Source: Marinobacter vulgaris (GTDB lineage: Bacteria; Pseudomonadota; Gammaproteobacteria; Pseudomonadales; Oleiphilaceae). From it: 64,000 nucleotides of DNA. The position numbers and the translations under genes were made by a program. Below, piece by piece: positions 10,251-18,924 of the stretch. The number at the start of each line of letters is the position of its first letter. Within the stretch, counting starts at the first letter, position 1. Under the pieces are notes generated by a model. The model was given only the letters and a program-made list of their open reading frames with translations, made no database searches and was not told where the DNA came from. The stretch spans positions 248,001 to 312,000 of the forward strand of contig NZ_QFWX01000003.1 in NCBI RefSeq assembly GCF_003344045.1, given 5' to 3'.

Positions 10251-12404
10251 TCAGATCAGCCCGGCATCTTCCACCTGCTTGGCCTGTACCGCAGTAAGGG
10301 CAATGGTAAAGACAATGTCTTCCACCTCGGCGCCCCGTGAAAGGTCATTGACCGGTTTTCTCAGGCCCTGAAGCATGGGGCCAATGCTCACCACGTTAGC
10401 GCTTCGCTGGACTGCCTTATAGGTCGTGTTTCCGGTATTTAGATCCGGGAAGATAAAGACCGTGGCCCTGCCGGCCACCTTGCTATCGGGTGCCTTGCTC
10501 CGGGCAACGCTTTCTATGGCGGCGGCGTCGTACTGCAGCGGCCCGTCAATCAACAGGTCAGGGCGTCTTTCCCGGGCAATTCTGGTGGCTTCCCGCACCT
10601 TTTCCACATCCTTGCCACTTCCGGACTCACCGGTGCTGTAACTGATCATGGCGACTACCGGCTCAATACCGAAAGCGGCTGCTGAATCGGCACTCTGGAT
10701 TGCTATATCCGCCAGCTCTTCCGCGTTCGGATCCGGGTTGATGGCGCAGTCACCGTAGACAACAACCTGTTGCGGCAGCAGCATGAAGAAAACGGACGAT
10801 ACCACCCGGGCATGGTCGTGGGTCTTGATCAGCTGCATGGCCGGGCGCACGGTATTGGCAGTGGTGTGCGCGGCACCGGATACCAGGCCGTCGGCCTTGT
10901 CCTCAGCGACCATCATGGTGCCTAGCACCACGTTATCTTCCAGCATTGCCTCGGCCATGTCGGGGGCCAGGCCTTTGTGTTTGCGTAGCTTTACCATGGC
11001 TTCGACATAGTTTTTGCGAACCTCGGCGGGATCAATAACCTCGATGTCGTCAGGCAGCTCCATTCCCTGGGAGCGGGCAACCGTGGCGATATTGTCACGG
11101 TTGCCCAGCATGATGCAGTGGGCCAGCTGACGCTGGTGACAGATAATGGCGGCCTGTACGGTACGCTGTTCATTGCCCTCGGGGAGCACAATGCGCTTGC
11201 CTGCTGCGCGGGCACGCTCTGAAAGCAGATAGCGGAAAGCCGGTGGCGACAAATGGCTCTGCCGTTCCACCTTCAGATGCTCCCGGAGCCACTCGGCGTC
11301 GATCCGGGTTGCCACGGCTTCCATGGCTTTTTCGATCCGGCCCGGATCATCCACAGGTATAGCCGAAGAGAGGTTGGCCAGGCGGTGGGCGGTTTCATAG
11401 GTGTTGGTTTGTGCCTTGATGACCGGAAATCCCATTTCCATGGCACGGCGGCAGAGTTCGATCACCCGGTCATCGGGCATCAGGCCGCCGGTGAGCATTA
11501 TGCCTGCCAGGGGCACGCCATTGAGAGCAGCAACCGCCGTGGTCACGATGATGTCCTCCCGGTCTCCGGGCGTGACTATAAGGGTGCCTGGCTTCAGGGT
11601 ATCCACCATGTTGCGGATGGTACGGGCACTGACAGTGACGGTCTGGACACGACGGGTGCGCATGTCGCCCTCGTGAAGCACTTCCAGATCCATTTCACGG
11701 ACGATGTCAGAAACCCGTGACGCCATCAGTTCCGGTTGCCAGGGGATGACTGCCAGCAACCGGTAACGTCCGTCACTGAAGACCTTGCAGGCCTGGCCGT
11801 AATCAATGGTTTCTTCAGGGACCCGGGCATTCACCCGCGGGGTGAACCCTGATCTGTCAGGTTCTCCCACTTTATTGAGAACGACGCCGATCACGTCCGG
11901 GTCGGAGGGGCTGGAGAACAGCCGTGCGTAAAAATCCAGCTCCTCGTCCAGACTTTTCGGATCGGTATTTCCGGGGGTGCTGACCAGAACAACTTCAGAA
12001 CCCAGGTTGCGGGCAACTTCCACATTCAACCGGGCAATGTAGGCTTCGGTGCGATCCGGTACCAGGCCTTCGATGATAACCACATCGACCGTCCTGGCGA
12101 CTTTCTGGTACTCGCCGACGATGGTTTCCAGCAGTTGGTCGGCCTTGCCGGTGTTGAGAAGGTTCTGGGCCGTCTTCAGGCTCATGGGCTCGGGAGGCTC
12201 GAGGTGGCTGCGGGCCCGAACGAATGCCACAGAGGTGTCCTTGCCGTGGTTATGATGCGCCTCACCTTCGTGGACTGATTGGGAAAACGGCTTATAAAAG
12301 CCCACGCTGACACCCACGCGTTCAAGGGCACGGAGCAAGCCCAGGCACACGGATGTCAGCCCGGAATTCAGAGAGGTTGGTGCAATATAGAGATTCTTTG
12401 CCAT
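10251..12404 (-). CDS. pta: phosphate acetyltransferase, long DRTGG-domain form
   Basis: Interconverts acetyl-CoA and acetyl phosphate and, with AckA, links acetyl-CoA to acetate and substrate-level ATP. The 717-residue protein is the long gammaproteobacterial type: an N-terminal BioD-like P-loop domain (YIAPTSLNSGLTSVCLG), a central DRTGG regulatory domain (GALIVTPGDRED-like segment at TLIVTPGDREDI), and the C-terminal catalytic PTA_PTB domain from about residue 390 (RIVLPEGNEQRTV through NTGNTTYKAVQRSANV). It lies 29 bases downstream of ackA on the same strand, the standard ackA-pta pair. Confidence 0.97.
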   Translation of the reverse strand: MAKNLYIAPTSLNSGLTSVCLGLLRALERVGVSVGFYKPFSQSVHEGEAHHNHGKDTSVAFVRARSHLEPPEPMSLKTAQNLLNTGKADQLLETIVGEYQKVARTVDVVIIEGLVPDRTEAYIARLNVEVARNLGSEVVLVSTPGNTDPKSLDEELDFYARLFSSPSDPDVIGVVLNKVGEPDRSGFTPRVNARVPEETIDYGQACKVFSDGRYRLLAVIPWQPELMASRVSDIVREMDLEVLHEGDMRTRRVQTVTVSARTIRNMVDTLKPGTLIVTPGDREDIIVTTAVAALNGVPLAGIMLTGGLMPDDRVIELCRRAMEMGFPVIKAQTNTYETAHRLANLSSAIPVDDPGRIEKAMEAVATRIDAEWLREHLKVERQSHLSPPAFRYLLSERARAAGKRIVLPEGNEQRTVQAAIICHQRQLAHCIMLGNRDNIATVARSQGMELPDDIEVIDPAEVRKNYVEAMVKLRKHKGLAPDMAEAMLEDNVVLGTMMVAEDKADGLVSGAAHTTANTVRPAMQLIKTHDHARVVSSVFFMLLPQQVVVYGDCAINPDPNAEELADIAIQSADSAAAFGIEPVVAMISYSTGESGSGKDVEKVREATRIARERRPDLLIDGPLQYDAAAIESVARSKAPDSKVAGRATVFIFPDLNTGNTTYKAVQRSANVVSIGPMLQGLRKPVNDLSRGAEVEDIVFTIALTAVQAKQVEDAGLI

Positions 12405-12433
12405 GCAAGGCTTCCTGCGTTGGTTGCTGTTAG

Positions 12434-13618
12434 TCAGCCTTTTCGGGAGGCCAGGGCTTCACGGGCAATTACAAGTTCTTCGTTGGTGGGGATGACCAGG
12501 ACACGGAAGCGGCTGTCCGCCCCCTCGATCTGTCCGTCGCTGATGCTGCCGTGGTGGCTGTTCAACTGGTCGTCGATGGTGAATCCGAACAGGCGCAGGT
12601 GCCCCAGGGTCTGCTTTCTTACCAGGCTGCTGTTTTCGCCGATGCCTCCCGTGAAGACGAGGGCATCGAGTTGATCCAGCGAGGCCATCATGCCACCGAT
12701 ATAGCGTGCAAGCCGGAAACAGAACACATCAATGGCCGTTTGAGACGGTTCATGGCCGTGATTGGCAAGCTCGCAAAGAGAGCGCATATCGTTGGTCTGT
12801 CCCGAGAGCCCGAAAAGGCCACTTTCCTTGTTCAGAAGCTGATGAACCTCTTGCGAGGACATGCCTTTATTGGCAAGGAAATCGAACAGCCCGGGGTCTA
12901 CATCGCCACTTCGCGTTCCCATGACAAGCCCTTCCAGCGGCGTCAGCCCCATACTGGTATCGACACTGTTTCCGTCACGGATGGCAGTAATACTGCAGCC
13001 ATTGCCAAGGTGGGCCGAAATAATGGAGGTGGTAGCGGGGGTTTTACCCAGTATCCGGGCTGCTTCACGTGCCATGAACTGATGGCTGGTGCCATGAAAA
13101 CCATAACGCCGAACACCCCAGTCTTTGTAGAGCCTCGTGGGCACAGCGTAGAGATAGGCTCTGGGCGGTAGGGTCTGGTGAAAAGCGGTATCAAATACCG
13201 CTATCTGCGGAACTTCCGGGAACAGCGCTGTGGTCGCTTCGATCCCTGTCAGGTTAACCGGATTGTGAAGTGGTGCCAGGCTCGCGCAGTCTTTTATGGC
13301 AGCCAGCACATCGCGGTTGATGAGAGCGGCCTCGCGAAAGGTCTCTCCACCATGGACGACCCGGTGCCCGATGGCAGCCGGTTGTCCCTCAAGCAGTCCA
13401 CTGTCCCGCAGTGCGGCAACCAGTGAGTTCAGCGCTTCCTTGTGGTCTGCTCCGGCGGCAAGCTCGACGTGGTCCTTATGGTCTTTGATGGCCCCAAAGG
13501 CATCGTCTTTGCCAAGTCTTTCAGCGAGTGCGCTGGCCAGCTTTGTCAGCCGTTCGTCAAACAGGGCGATCTTCAGCGATGAGCTGCCACAGTTAACGAC
13601 AAGTATCGGTCCTTCCAT
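12434..13618 (-). CDS. ackA: acetate kinase
   Basis: Reversibly phosphorylates acetate with ATP; in this context it can run as overflow (acetate plus ATP) or as acetate assimilation. The 394-residue product opens with the ASKHA phosphate motif LVVNCGSSSLK and contains HRVVHGGE, DTAFHQTLP, FHGTSHQF, HLGNGCS and FTGGIGENS, all expected. Its start is only 27 bases after the stop of the GGDEF-EAL gene on the same strand, so either its promoter is inside that gene or the three genes are co-transcribed. Confidence 0.97.
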   Translation of the reverse strand: MEGPILVVNCGSSSLKIALFDERLTKLASALAERLGKDDAFGAIKDHKDHVELAAGADHKEALNSLVAALRDSGLLEGQPAAIGHRVVHGGETFREAALINRDVLAAIKDCASLAPLHNPVNLTGIEATTALFPEVPQIAVFDTAFHQTLPPRAYLYAVPTRLYKDWGVRRYGFHGTSHQFMAREAARILGKTPATTSIISAHLGNGCSITAIRDGNSVDTSMGLTPLEGLVMGTRSGDVDPGLFDFLANKGMSSQEVHQLLNKESGLFGLSGQTNDMRSLCELANHGHEPSQTAIDVFCFRLARYIGGMMASLDQLDALVFTGGIGENSSLVRKQTLGHLRLFGFTIDDQLNSHHGSISDGQIEGADSRFRVLVIPTNEELVIAREALASRKG

Positions 13619-13645
13619 TATTAATCCGTATCGAATGCGTGGTTT

Positions 13646-16060
13646 TCAGCGGACGCGATGGTTGGTTTCGAGCCATTCCCGGAAAGCATCTTCCGGCAGC
13701 GGCCGGCTGTAGAAGTAGCCCTGGGAGTAGTCGCAGCCCTCATGTTGCAGGAAGTGGGTCTGCGCTTCTTCCTCAACGCCTTCTGCAATCACCCGCAGGC
13801 CAAGGCTGTGGGCCATATTGATAATGGCTTTGACCAGGGCTGCGTCGTCCTGCTCTGTCATTACGTCCCGAACAAAGGATTTGTCAATTTTCAGGGTATC
13901 AAAGGGATAGCTCTTAAGGTAGCTCAGCGCGGAATAGCCGGTGCCAAAGTCATCCACTGACAGGCGGACGCCGGACTGGTCCAGTTGACGCAATATGTCG
14001 GCAGTTTCAATGGTGTTATCCAGTATCAGGCGCTCTGTGATTTCCAGTTCCAGTTGTTGTGGATTGAGGCCGCTGGCTTCGAGGGCATTCATGACGGTGA
14101 AAATGAACCCGGGATCCCGGAACTGGCGCGGGGATACATTCACCGAGATGCCGATGCTGATGCCCATGGTTTCTTTCCAGCGCACCGCTGCAAAGCAGGC
14201 CTCCCGCATTACCCACTCGCCGATGGGGGTAATAAGACCGGTTTCCTCTGCCAGGGGAATAAACCGGTCGGGCATAACCATGCCCAGCCCGGGATTGTTC
14301 CAGCGCAGAAGTGCCTCTGCCGAGCAGAGTTCGCCGGAGTCTGTACGGACGATGGGCTGATAGTAAAGCTCGAATTCGTTCTGCTCCAGCGCCCGGCGCA
14401 TCAATGACTCCATCTGCAGCCGTTCGTGGGATACTTCGGTCATTTCCGGGGTGAAGAGGGCATAGGCGCTTTTGCCCTTGTGTTTCGCCTGGTACATGGC
14501 GGCATCCGCGTGCTGGAGCAGGGTACCGCTGTTATCGGAGTCGTTGGGGAAGATGGCTATGCCAATACTGGTGGTGACAAACACTTCCTGGCCGTTGAGC
14601 AGGTAGGGTGGGGCGAAGGTCTTGAGAATACGCTCCGCTACCTGGGCGGTTGCCTCGGGGCCGGTCAGCCCGGGCAGTATTACCAGGAATTCGTCACCGC
14701 CAAGTCTTGCGACGGTGCTGGTGCCGCGAAGACAGCTCGAGATACGGCGCGCTGCTTCAATCAGAAGATTGTCGCCGGCATCGTGTCCCAGGGTGTCATT
14801 GATGTGCTTGAAGTTGTCCAGGTCGAGGAACATGACGCCTACCAGTGAGCTTTCGCGCCGCGCCTGAGCCAGAGCCAGTTTGAGCCGGTCAAGGGCCAGC
14901 ATCCGGTTGGGAAGGCCGGTGAGGATATCGTAGTTGGCCTGCCGCAGGAGCTGCTGTTCGTAGCGTTTGCGGATACTGATGTCCTCGCCGAGGATGAGGT
15001 AGCCGGTTGCCTCACCGTTGGAGTTCTTGATGGGTGTGACAATCAGCTGTTCCCAGAATCGCTCACCGTTTTTGCGCACGCTGTTGATTTCCCCCTGCCA
15101 GACGCCGACCCGCTGAACCTGGAGGCGGATGGACTGCCATAGCTGGCGGTTCTCGCGATGGGCGCGGGCATCCTCGGAGAGCATACCGGGGTGTTTGCCG
15201 ATGATTGACTCGGCATCGAAGCCGGTGAGCTGGGCAAACTTATGGTTTGCGAATTCGATGTGCCACTGGCGGTCACAAATCAGCACTGATGAGGGGCTCT
15301 GCTCAATCGCCTTGGAGAATTTGCGAATTTCTTCGGCATCCCGGGCCTGGCGCTCTACATCGGCAACGAGCCGTTCCCGCATCTGGTTAATGGCATCCGT
15401 CACCTGGGCCAGTTCGTCATGTCGGTTCAGCGGACTGTCCGGACGGTCCAGCTTGAGCGGCTGCGACAGGTTGTTGAGGGAAAAGTTGCGGGCATAGCTG
15501 GCCATGGTGCTGAGATGACGGGCGACGAAATGCTGGAATATCAGGATGATCAGGATCGATATCAGGAAGGTTTTGAGGAACTGGGTTGTCAGTACCTCTA
15601 CCACTCTCTGCCGCATGTCCGAATAGACGCCTCTCAGGTCGGCGGTAACAGTCAGCTCACCGAGGGTGAACATGCCATCGCCCCGATGGGTCAGTTCAAA
15701 AGCATGACTGATGGTCTTCCCATCACGGGGAATGGTGCCCATGACCAGCTCGGAATCCGGCTCGATCTTGAGCCGGAGGTGGACAATATCCGGAAGGCTC
15801 AGTATGCCCTCAAGCTGGGTCTGCAACAGTTTCTGGTCAAGCGCCCAGAGACTGCGGGCAAGGCTGGAGGTGTAGCCGGTCTCGATAACCTTCATGCGCC
15901 GGTCTATCTGGGACAGATCCTTGCGATAGTCGGAATGTATCTGGATGGCTGAAGAAATCAGCGTGAACAGGGAGCTGAACACAATGATATATGCGAGCAG
16001 CCGGAAGGACAGCGGGGACCCGGTTCTAAATCTTTGCAGGCGAGTCAGCAGTTTTTGCAT
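13646..16060 (-). CDS. membrane PAS-GGDEF-EAL cyclic di-GMP enzyme
   Basis: Bifunctional-type c-di-GMP protein of 804 residues. Two transmembrane helices (about 20-40 and 160-180) flank a periplasmic sensor region, followed by HAMP (about 180-235), PAS (about 245-365), GGDEF and EAL. The GGDEF motif is intact at 454-458 (RLGGDEFLVILPG), and the phosphodiesterase side keeps EALLRW at 582-587, NVSPRQF, ELEITE and DDFGTGYSAL. Both activities are therefore possible; which one dominates cannot be read from sequence. No RxxD inhibitory site is found five residues before GGDEF (the residues there are TSTVARL). It lies directly upstream of ackA-pta. Confidence 0.93.
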   Translation of the reverse strand: MQKLLTRLQRFRTGSPLSFRLLAYIIVFSSLFTLISSAIQIHSDYRKDLSQIDRRMKVIETGYTSSLARSLWALDQKLLQTQLEGILSLPDIVHLRLKIEPDSELVMGTIPRDGKTISHAFELTHRGDGMFTLGELTVTADLRGVYSDMRQRVVEVLTTQFLKTFLISILIILIFQHFVARHLSTMASYARNFSLNNLSQPLKLDRPDSPLNRHDELAQVTDAINQMRERLVADVERQARDAEEIRKFSKAIEQSPSSVLICDRQWHIEFANHKFAQLTGFDAESIIGKHPGMLSEDARAHRENRQLWQSIRLQVQRVGVWQGEINSVRKNGERFWEQLIVTPIKNSNGEATGYLILGEDISIRKRYEQQLLRQANYDILTGLPNRMLALDRLKLALAQARRESSLVGVMFLDLDNFKHINDTLGHDAGDNLLIEAARRISSCLRGTSTVARLGGDEFLVILPGLTGPEATAQVAERILKTFAPPYLLNGQEVFVTTSIGIAIFPNDSDNSGTLLQHADAAMYQAKHKGKSAYALFTPEMTEVSHERLQMESLMRRALEQNEFELYYQPIVRTDSGELCSAEALLRWNNPGLGMVMPDRFIPLAEETGLITPIGEWVMREACFAAVRWKETMGISIGISVNVSPRQFRDPGFIFTVMNALEASGLNPQQLELEITERLILDNTIETADILRQLDQSGVRLSVDDFGTGYSALSYLKSYPFDTLKIDKSFVRDVMTEQDDAALVKAIINMAHSLGLRVIAEGVEEEAQTHFLQHEGCDYSQGYFYSRPLPEDAFREWLETNHRVR

Positions 16061-16224
16061 GTCCTATACTTTGATCGCGCAGGAAGAATGAGTTGATATT
16101 GGTCAGGCCATCATATCCTCAGGACTATAGCAGCAGTTGCTTTCAAACGCTTTGCAAATACCGGAAATATTGGAAGAAATGTGTAGCGGTTCAGAGTTTT
16201 GGAGGGGTAAAGCTGTCGGTACCG

Positions 16225-16266
16225 TTGACCCAGATCAAGATGCTGCGGAGGTCGCAGGCGTAATCT
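16225..16266 (+). promoter_or_regulatory. Anr/FNR box and -10 of a class II promoter before the ccoM-like gene
   Basis: TTGACCCAGATCAA (16225-16238) differs from the Anr/FNR consensus TTGATnnnnATCAA at one base. A -10-like TAATCT lies at 16261-16266. If it is the -10, the start point is near 16273 and the box is centred at -41.5, the standard class II activator position. The gap 16061-16304 holds nothing else recognised. Confidence 0.7.
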
Positions 16267-16304
16267 GAATCCAGTTAATCAGGATAGTTCAGGAGAGCTT
16301 GGCT

Positions 16305-16478
16305 ATGTATACCGACGCAGTTGTTATCGCGGGAATTGTAACCGTGCTACTGATGGTAGGCTTTTTTATCGGAGTAGGGGTTTTTGTAATGAAGGATGCC
16401 AAACACCAGCTTGGTGACCACGGCAGGGACTCCGAGTCACCGGAACACGATAGCCGCGGGCAAAAACAATCAGGCTGA
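16305..16478 (+). CDS. ccoM: single-pass small membrane protein resembling cbb3 oxidase subunit CcoM
   Basis: A 57-residue ORF: MYTDAVVIAG, then a hydrophobic helix through about residue 29, then VMKDAKHQ and a polar, charged tail. AGGAG lies nine bases before the ATG. From memory the N-terminal half closely resembles CcoM of Pseudomonas stutzeri, a roughly 37-residue single-helix subunit found in the cbb3 cytochrome oxidase structure and linked to complex assembly or stability and denitrifying growth; the tail here is about 20 residues longer. The Anr-type box upstream fits a cbb3-related role, because cbb3 operons are commonly Anr-controlled. No cbb3 operon is in the window. If not CcoM, it is an uncharacterised single-helix protein. 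It converges on tRNA-Glu with five bases between. Confidence 0.65.
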   Translation: MYTDAVVIAGIVTVLLMVGFFIGVGVFVMKDAKHQLGDHGRDSESPEHDSRGQKQSG

Positions 16479-16483
16479 AAAGG

Positions 16484-16559
16484 TGGCGTCCCCTAGGGGG
16501 TTCGAACCCCTGTTGCCGCCGTGAAAGGGCGGAGTCCTAGGCCACTAGACGAAGGGGAC
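16484..16559 (-). tRNA. tRNA-Glu (UUC)
   Basis: Read on the minus strand: acceptor GTCCCCT pairs with AGGGGAC, anticodon stem CCGCC/GGCGG encloses the loop CTTTCAC with anticodon TTC, and the T arm contains GGTTCGAACCC. The 3' CCA is encoded (16484-16486). Total 76 nt. Confidence 0.97.
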
Positions 16560-16597
16560 GCATCGCTTTAAAACCTTGCCTCGTCGAGGTGGCGCGT

Positions 16598-16626
16598 ATA
16601 TTAAGTAAGGCATTCCGGACTGTCAA
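16598..16626 (-). promoter_or_regulatory. sigma-70 promoter of tRNA-Glu
   Basis: On the minus strand TTGACA (16626-16621) and TAATAT (16603-16598) are separated by 17 bases, about 38 bases upstream of the tRNA 5' end. Confidence 0.75.
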
Positions 16627-16662
16627 ACGGTTTTTGAAAAAACTGTCCCTGACATTCGCTCT

Positions 16663-17568
16663 TCAGTATCGAACCGCATCCGCGAGGGCAGGGCTTAGAT
16701 CCGGGAACCGGAACTGGAAACCCTCCGCCTGAAGCCGCTCGGGTACTGCCTTTTGCCCTGTCAGTAGCAGCCGGGACATTTCTCCAAGGGCAATTTTCAG
16801 TACCGGCGCCGGTGCCGGAAAGATCGCTGGCCGCCCGAGTACCCCTGCCAGGGTTTTGGTGAATTGCCGGTTGGTCACCGGATTCGGGCTGACAACGTTG
16901 TAGGCTCCTCTGGCGCTTTCGTTGTCCATCATCCAGATCAATGCCGCAACCACGTCGTCACGATGCACCCAGGGCATATACTGCTCGCCGCTGCCCAGTC
17001 GGCCCCCAAGCCCCAGCTTGAATGGCAGCAACATGCGCTGTAGAAAGCCCCCTCCGGGTCCGGCAACCACCCCTGTGCGGGAGAGGCACACTCGCACTCC
17101 GGCAGGCTCCACTTGCAGGGCTGCCTGTTCCCAGTCGCTGCACATCCGGTGGGTAAATTCGTCATGGGGGGGAGTGTCCTCAGTGACACGGTTGCTACCC
17201 TGATCGCCATAGAATCCGACCGCCGAACCGGAGACAAGAACCGCCGGAGGCGATTTCCAGCTGGCTATGATATCCGCGAGCTGATTGGTCAGGGCGATGC
17301 GGCTATCCCTGAGTTCCTGCTTGCGGGCCTCGGACCATCGCTTATCTGCGATGCCTTCACCCGCCAGGTTGACCACCGCCTCGAAGCCCTCGTGCTCCCG
17401 GAGTTTTTCAAGGTCATTCACCGCTTCTACGCGCCCGCACAGCGACTGGACGTTGTGCGCCGGCTGCCGACTCAGGACGGTCAGGGTATGACCGTCCGCA
17501 ATCAGGTTCTGGCACAGTAACTGGCCAATGAACCCCGTGCCCCCGGTAATCAAAATCCGCTTTTTCAT
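16663..17568 (-). CDS. TIGR01777-type NAD-dependent epimerase/dehydratase (SDR39U1-like)
   Basis: Short-chain dehydrogenase-fold protein of the YfcH/SDR39U1 group; its substrate is not known. The 301-residue product has an N-terminal nucleotide-binding motif ILITGGTGFIGQLL, the family hallmark AVVNLAGEGIADKRWSEARKQEL, and the C-terminal DUF1731 segment (LGRPAIFPAPAPVLKIALGEMS...LLTGQKAVPERL). A GAAGGA-type site precedes the ATG. It is on the same strand as, and downstream of, the CbiX-like gene. Confidence 0.92.
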   Translation of the reverse strand: MKKRILITGGTGFIGQLLCQNLIADGHTLTVLSRQPAHNVQSLCGRVEAVNDLEKLREHEGFEAVVNLAGEGIADKRWSEARKQELRDSRIALTNQLADIIASWKSPPAVLVSGSAVGFYGDQGSNRVTEDTPPHDEFTHRMCSDWEQAALQVEPAGVRVCLSRTGVVAGPGGGFLQRMLLPFKLGLGGRLGSGEQYMPWVHRDDVVAALIWMMDNESARGAYNVVSPNPVTNRQFTKTLAGVLGRPAIFPAPAPVLKIALGEMSRLLLTGQKAVPERLQAEGFQFRFPDLSPALADAVRY

Positions 17569-17628
17569 GATCCTTCACTCCTTATGATTTGCCGGTCTCA
17601 ACGTGTACGTGAACACCATGCTCGACCA

Positions 17629-18012
17629 TCACGCAGGTTGTTTCTGACGTTCCAGTTCCTGATTCACGACGTCCCGGATTGCGTCGCCCAGTTGCGGGTT
17701 TTCCCCGATTGGAGGCGCGAGGGTAATACTGACATCGTGGGTCGCCTCGAGTTCGTCTATCATTCCGGGTACGTCTTTTCTCAGGTGACGACCGGCAGCC
17801 AGGAATAGGGGAATGATGGTGAAGCTGGTAATTCCCTCCTTCTTTCCCTGCGCGATGATGGTCTCCAGCGAGGGCTCTGCCAGTTCCATATAGGCAATGC
17901 GAGAACCGGCGACGGAATCGAGCGTTGGCGTGGCCAGTTTTTCAAAAGTCTGGCACCAGCGCTGGTCACTGCTTCCGTGCGCAAGAAGGATGATTCTGGG
18001 GTCGTCACTCAT
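17629..18012 (-). CDS. CbiX/SirB-type sirohydrochlorin chelatase-like protein
   Basis: Single-domain chelatase family member of 127 residues, the size of the short CbiX(S)/SirB-type proteins that insert Co2+ or Fe2+ into sirohydrochlorin. The first metal-binding histidine is in ILLAHGSSD; the second conserved segment is IIPLFLAAGRHLRKDVP, which contributes the other histidine. The start at 18012 has AGGAGAT upstream and removes 20 unlikely residues from the longest frame. No other cobalamin or siroheme gene is near, so the metal and pathway are open. It is divergent from the DUF924 gene with a 97-base gap. Confidence 0.82.
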   Translation of the reverse strand: MSDDPRIILLAHGSSDQRWCQTFEKLATPTLDSVAGSRIAYMELAEPSLETIIAQGKKEGITSFTIIPLFLAAGRHLRKDVPGMIDELEATHDVSITLAPPIGENPQLGDAIRDVVNQELERQKQPA

Positions 18013-18109
18013 GGTATCTCCTGATATGACCGAAAGCCTGATAGTTATCGTAGAGTGTAGCACTGCCGGCACCGTAGCCGGCCTTCCGCAATGTCACAGG
18101 GTAGACCAT

Positions 18110-18712
18110 ATGTTCGATTGGAAAGAGATTCTGGATTTCTGGTTCGGTGAACTTGATGAGCACGGGCTGCCGGACAGTGAGCATCGCAATCGCTGGTTCC
18201 GGTCTTCCCGTGCCTTTGACCAGGAGATCCGCCGGCGTTTCATATCCATGGTGCTGTTTGCGTCCGAAGACGGTTTACGGCACTGGAGGCGTGTGCCGGG
18301 TGGTGCATTGGCCGAGATCATTCTGCTGGATCAGTTCTCTCGCAACATCCACCGTGGTGGGGCACTGGCGTTCGACAACGATAAGCTGGCCGTGCAGTTG
18401 TGTAAAAGTGCCATGCGAAGTGGCCATGACATGGCATTGCCACCGGTCCAGCGGGCATTCCTTTATATGCCACTTCAGCATTCCGAAAAAATGGAAGACC
18501 AGAACCTTGCTGTGGACTGTTATGAGCAATTGGCGTCAGCCACTGGCGGCATTGCCGGTGATTTCATGAGCAGTTTTCTGCAATCCGCGAAAGATCACCG
18601 GGAGATCATCCGCCGCTTCGGCCGCTTTCCCCACCGGAATCAGGCGTTAAAGCGGACCTCCAGCACGGACGAGGAGGCCTACCTCAAGTCGGGAAAGCGA
18701 TTCGGCCAGTAA
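18110..18712 (+). CDS. DUF924 family protein
   Basis: Conserved helical (TPR-like) bacterial protein of 200 residues with no established biochemical role. Family marks seen here are ILDFWFGE, RNRWFRSSRAFDQEIRRRF, LAEIILLDQFSRNIHRG, YMPLQHSE and the C-terminal IIRRFGRFPHRNQAL. The ATG at 18110 gives the standard family N-terminus MFDWKEILDFW; the longer upstream frame reads through the divergent promoter region. tRNA-Gly follows 71 bases later. Confidence 0.85.
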   Translation: MFDWKEILDFWFGELDEHGLPDSEHRNRWFRSSRAFDQEIRRRFISMVLFASEDGLRHWRRVPGGALAEIILLDQFSRNIHRGGALAFDNDKLAVQLCKSAMRSGHDMALPPVQRAFLYMPLQHSEKMEDQNLAVDCYEQLASATGGIAGDFMSSFLQSAKDHREIIRRFGRFPHRNQALKRTSSTDEEAYLKSGKRFGQ

Positions 18713-18738
18713 CGCCCGGTCGGAACGGCAAAAAACTG

Positions 18739-18766
18739 TTGACGGGCAGGGATGAATCCGTAAAAT
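18739..18766 (+). promoter_or_regulatory. sigma-70 promoter of tRNA-Gly
   Basis: TTGACG and TAAAAT are separated by 16 bases and end 17 bases before the tRNA 5' end. Confidence 0.7.
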
Positions 18767-18783
18767 ACGCCTCCGTTGATCAA

Positions 18784-18859
18784 GCGGGAATAGCTCAGTT
18801 GGTAGAGCACAACCTTGCCAAGGTTGGGGTCGCGAGTTCGAATCTCGTTTCCCGCTCCA
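18784..18859 (+). tRNA. tRNA-Gly (GCC)
   Basis: Acceptor GCGGGAA pairs with TTCCCGC, the D arm is GCTCAGTTGGTAGAGC, the anticodon stem CAACC/GGTTG encloses TTGCCAA with anticodon GCC, and the T arm contains GAGTTCGAATCTC. The 3' CCA is encoded. Total 76 nt. Confidence 0.97.
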
Positions 18860-18924
18860 TTTCACGATCAGCAACTTTCTGCCATATCCCCTTTTCTCAC
18901 AAGTCCGCAATCGCCAGCTCCCGG

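Noticed and set aside
18774-18783. TTGATCAA just before tRNA-Gly as an Anr/FNR half-site pair
   Set aside because: The two halves lack the four-base spacer of the Anr/FNR box, and it lies at the tRNA start point where it could not act as an activator site.
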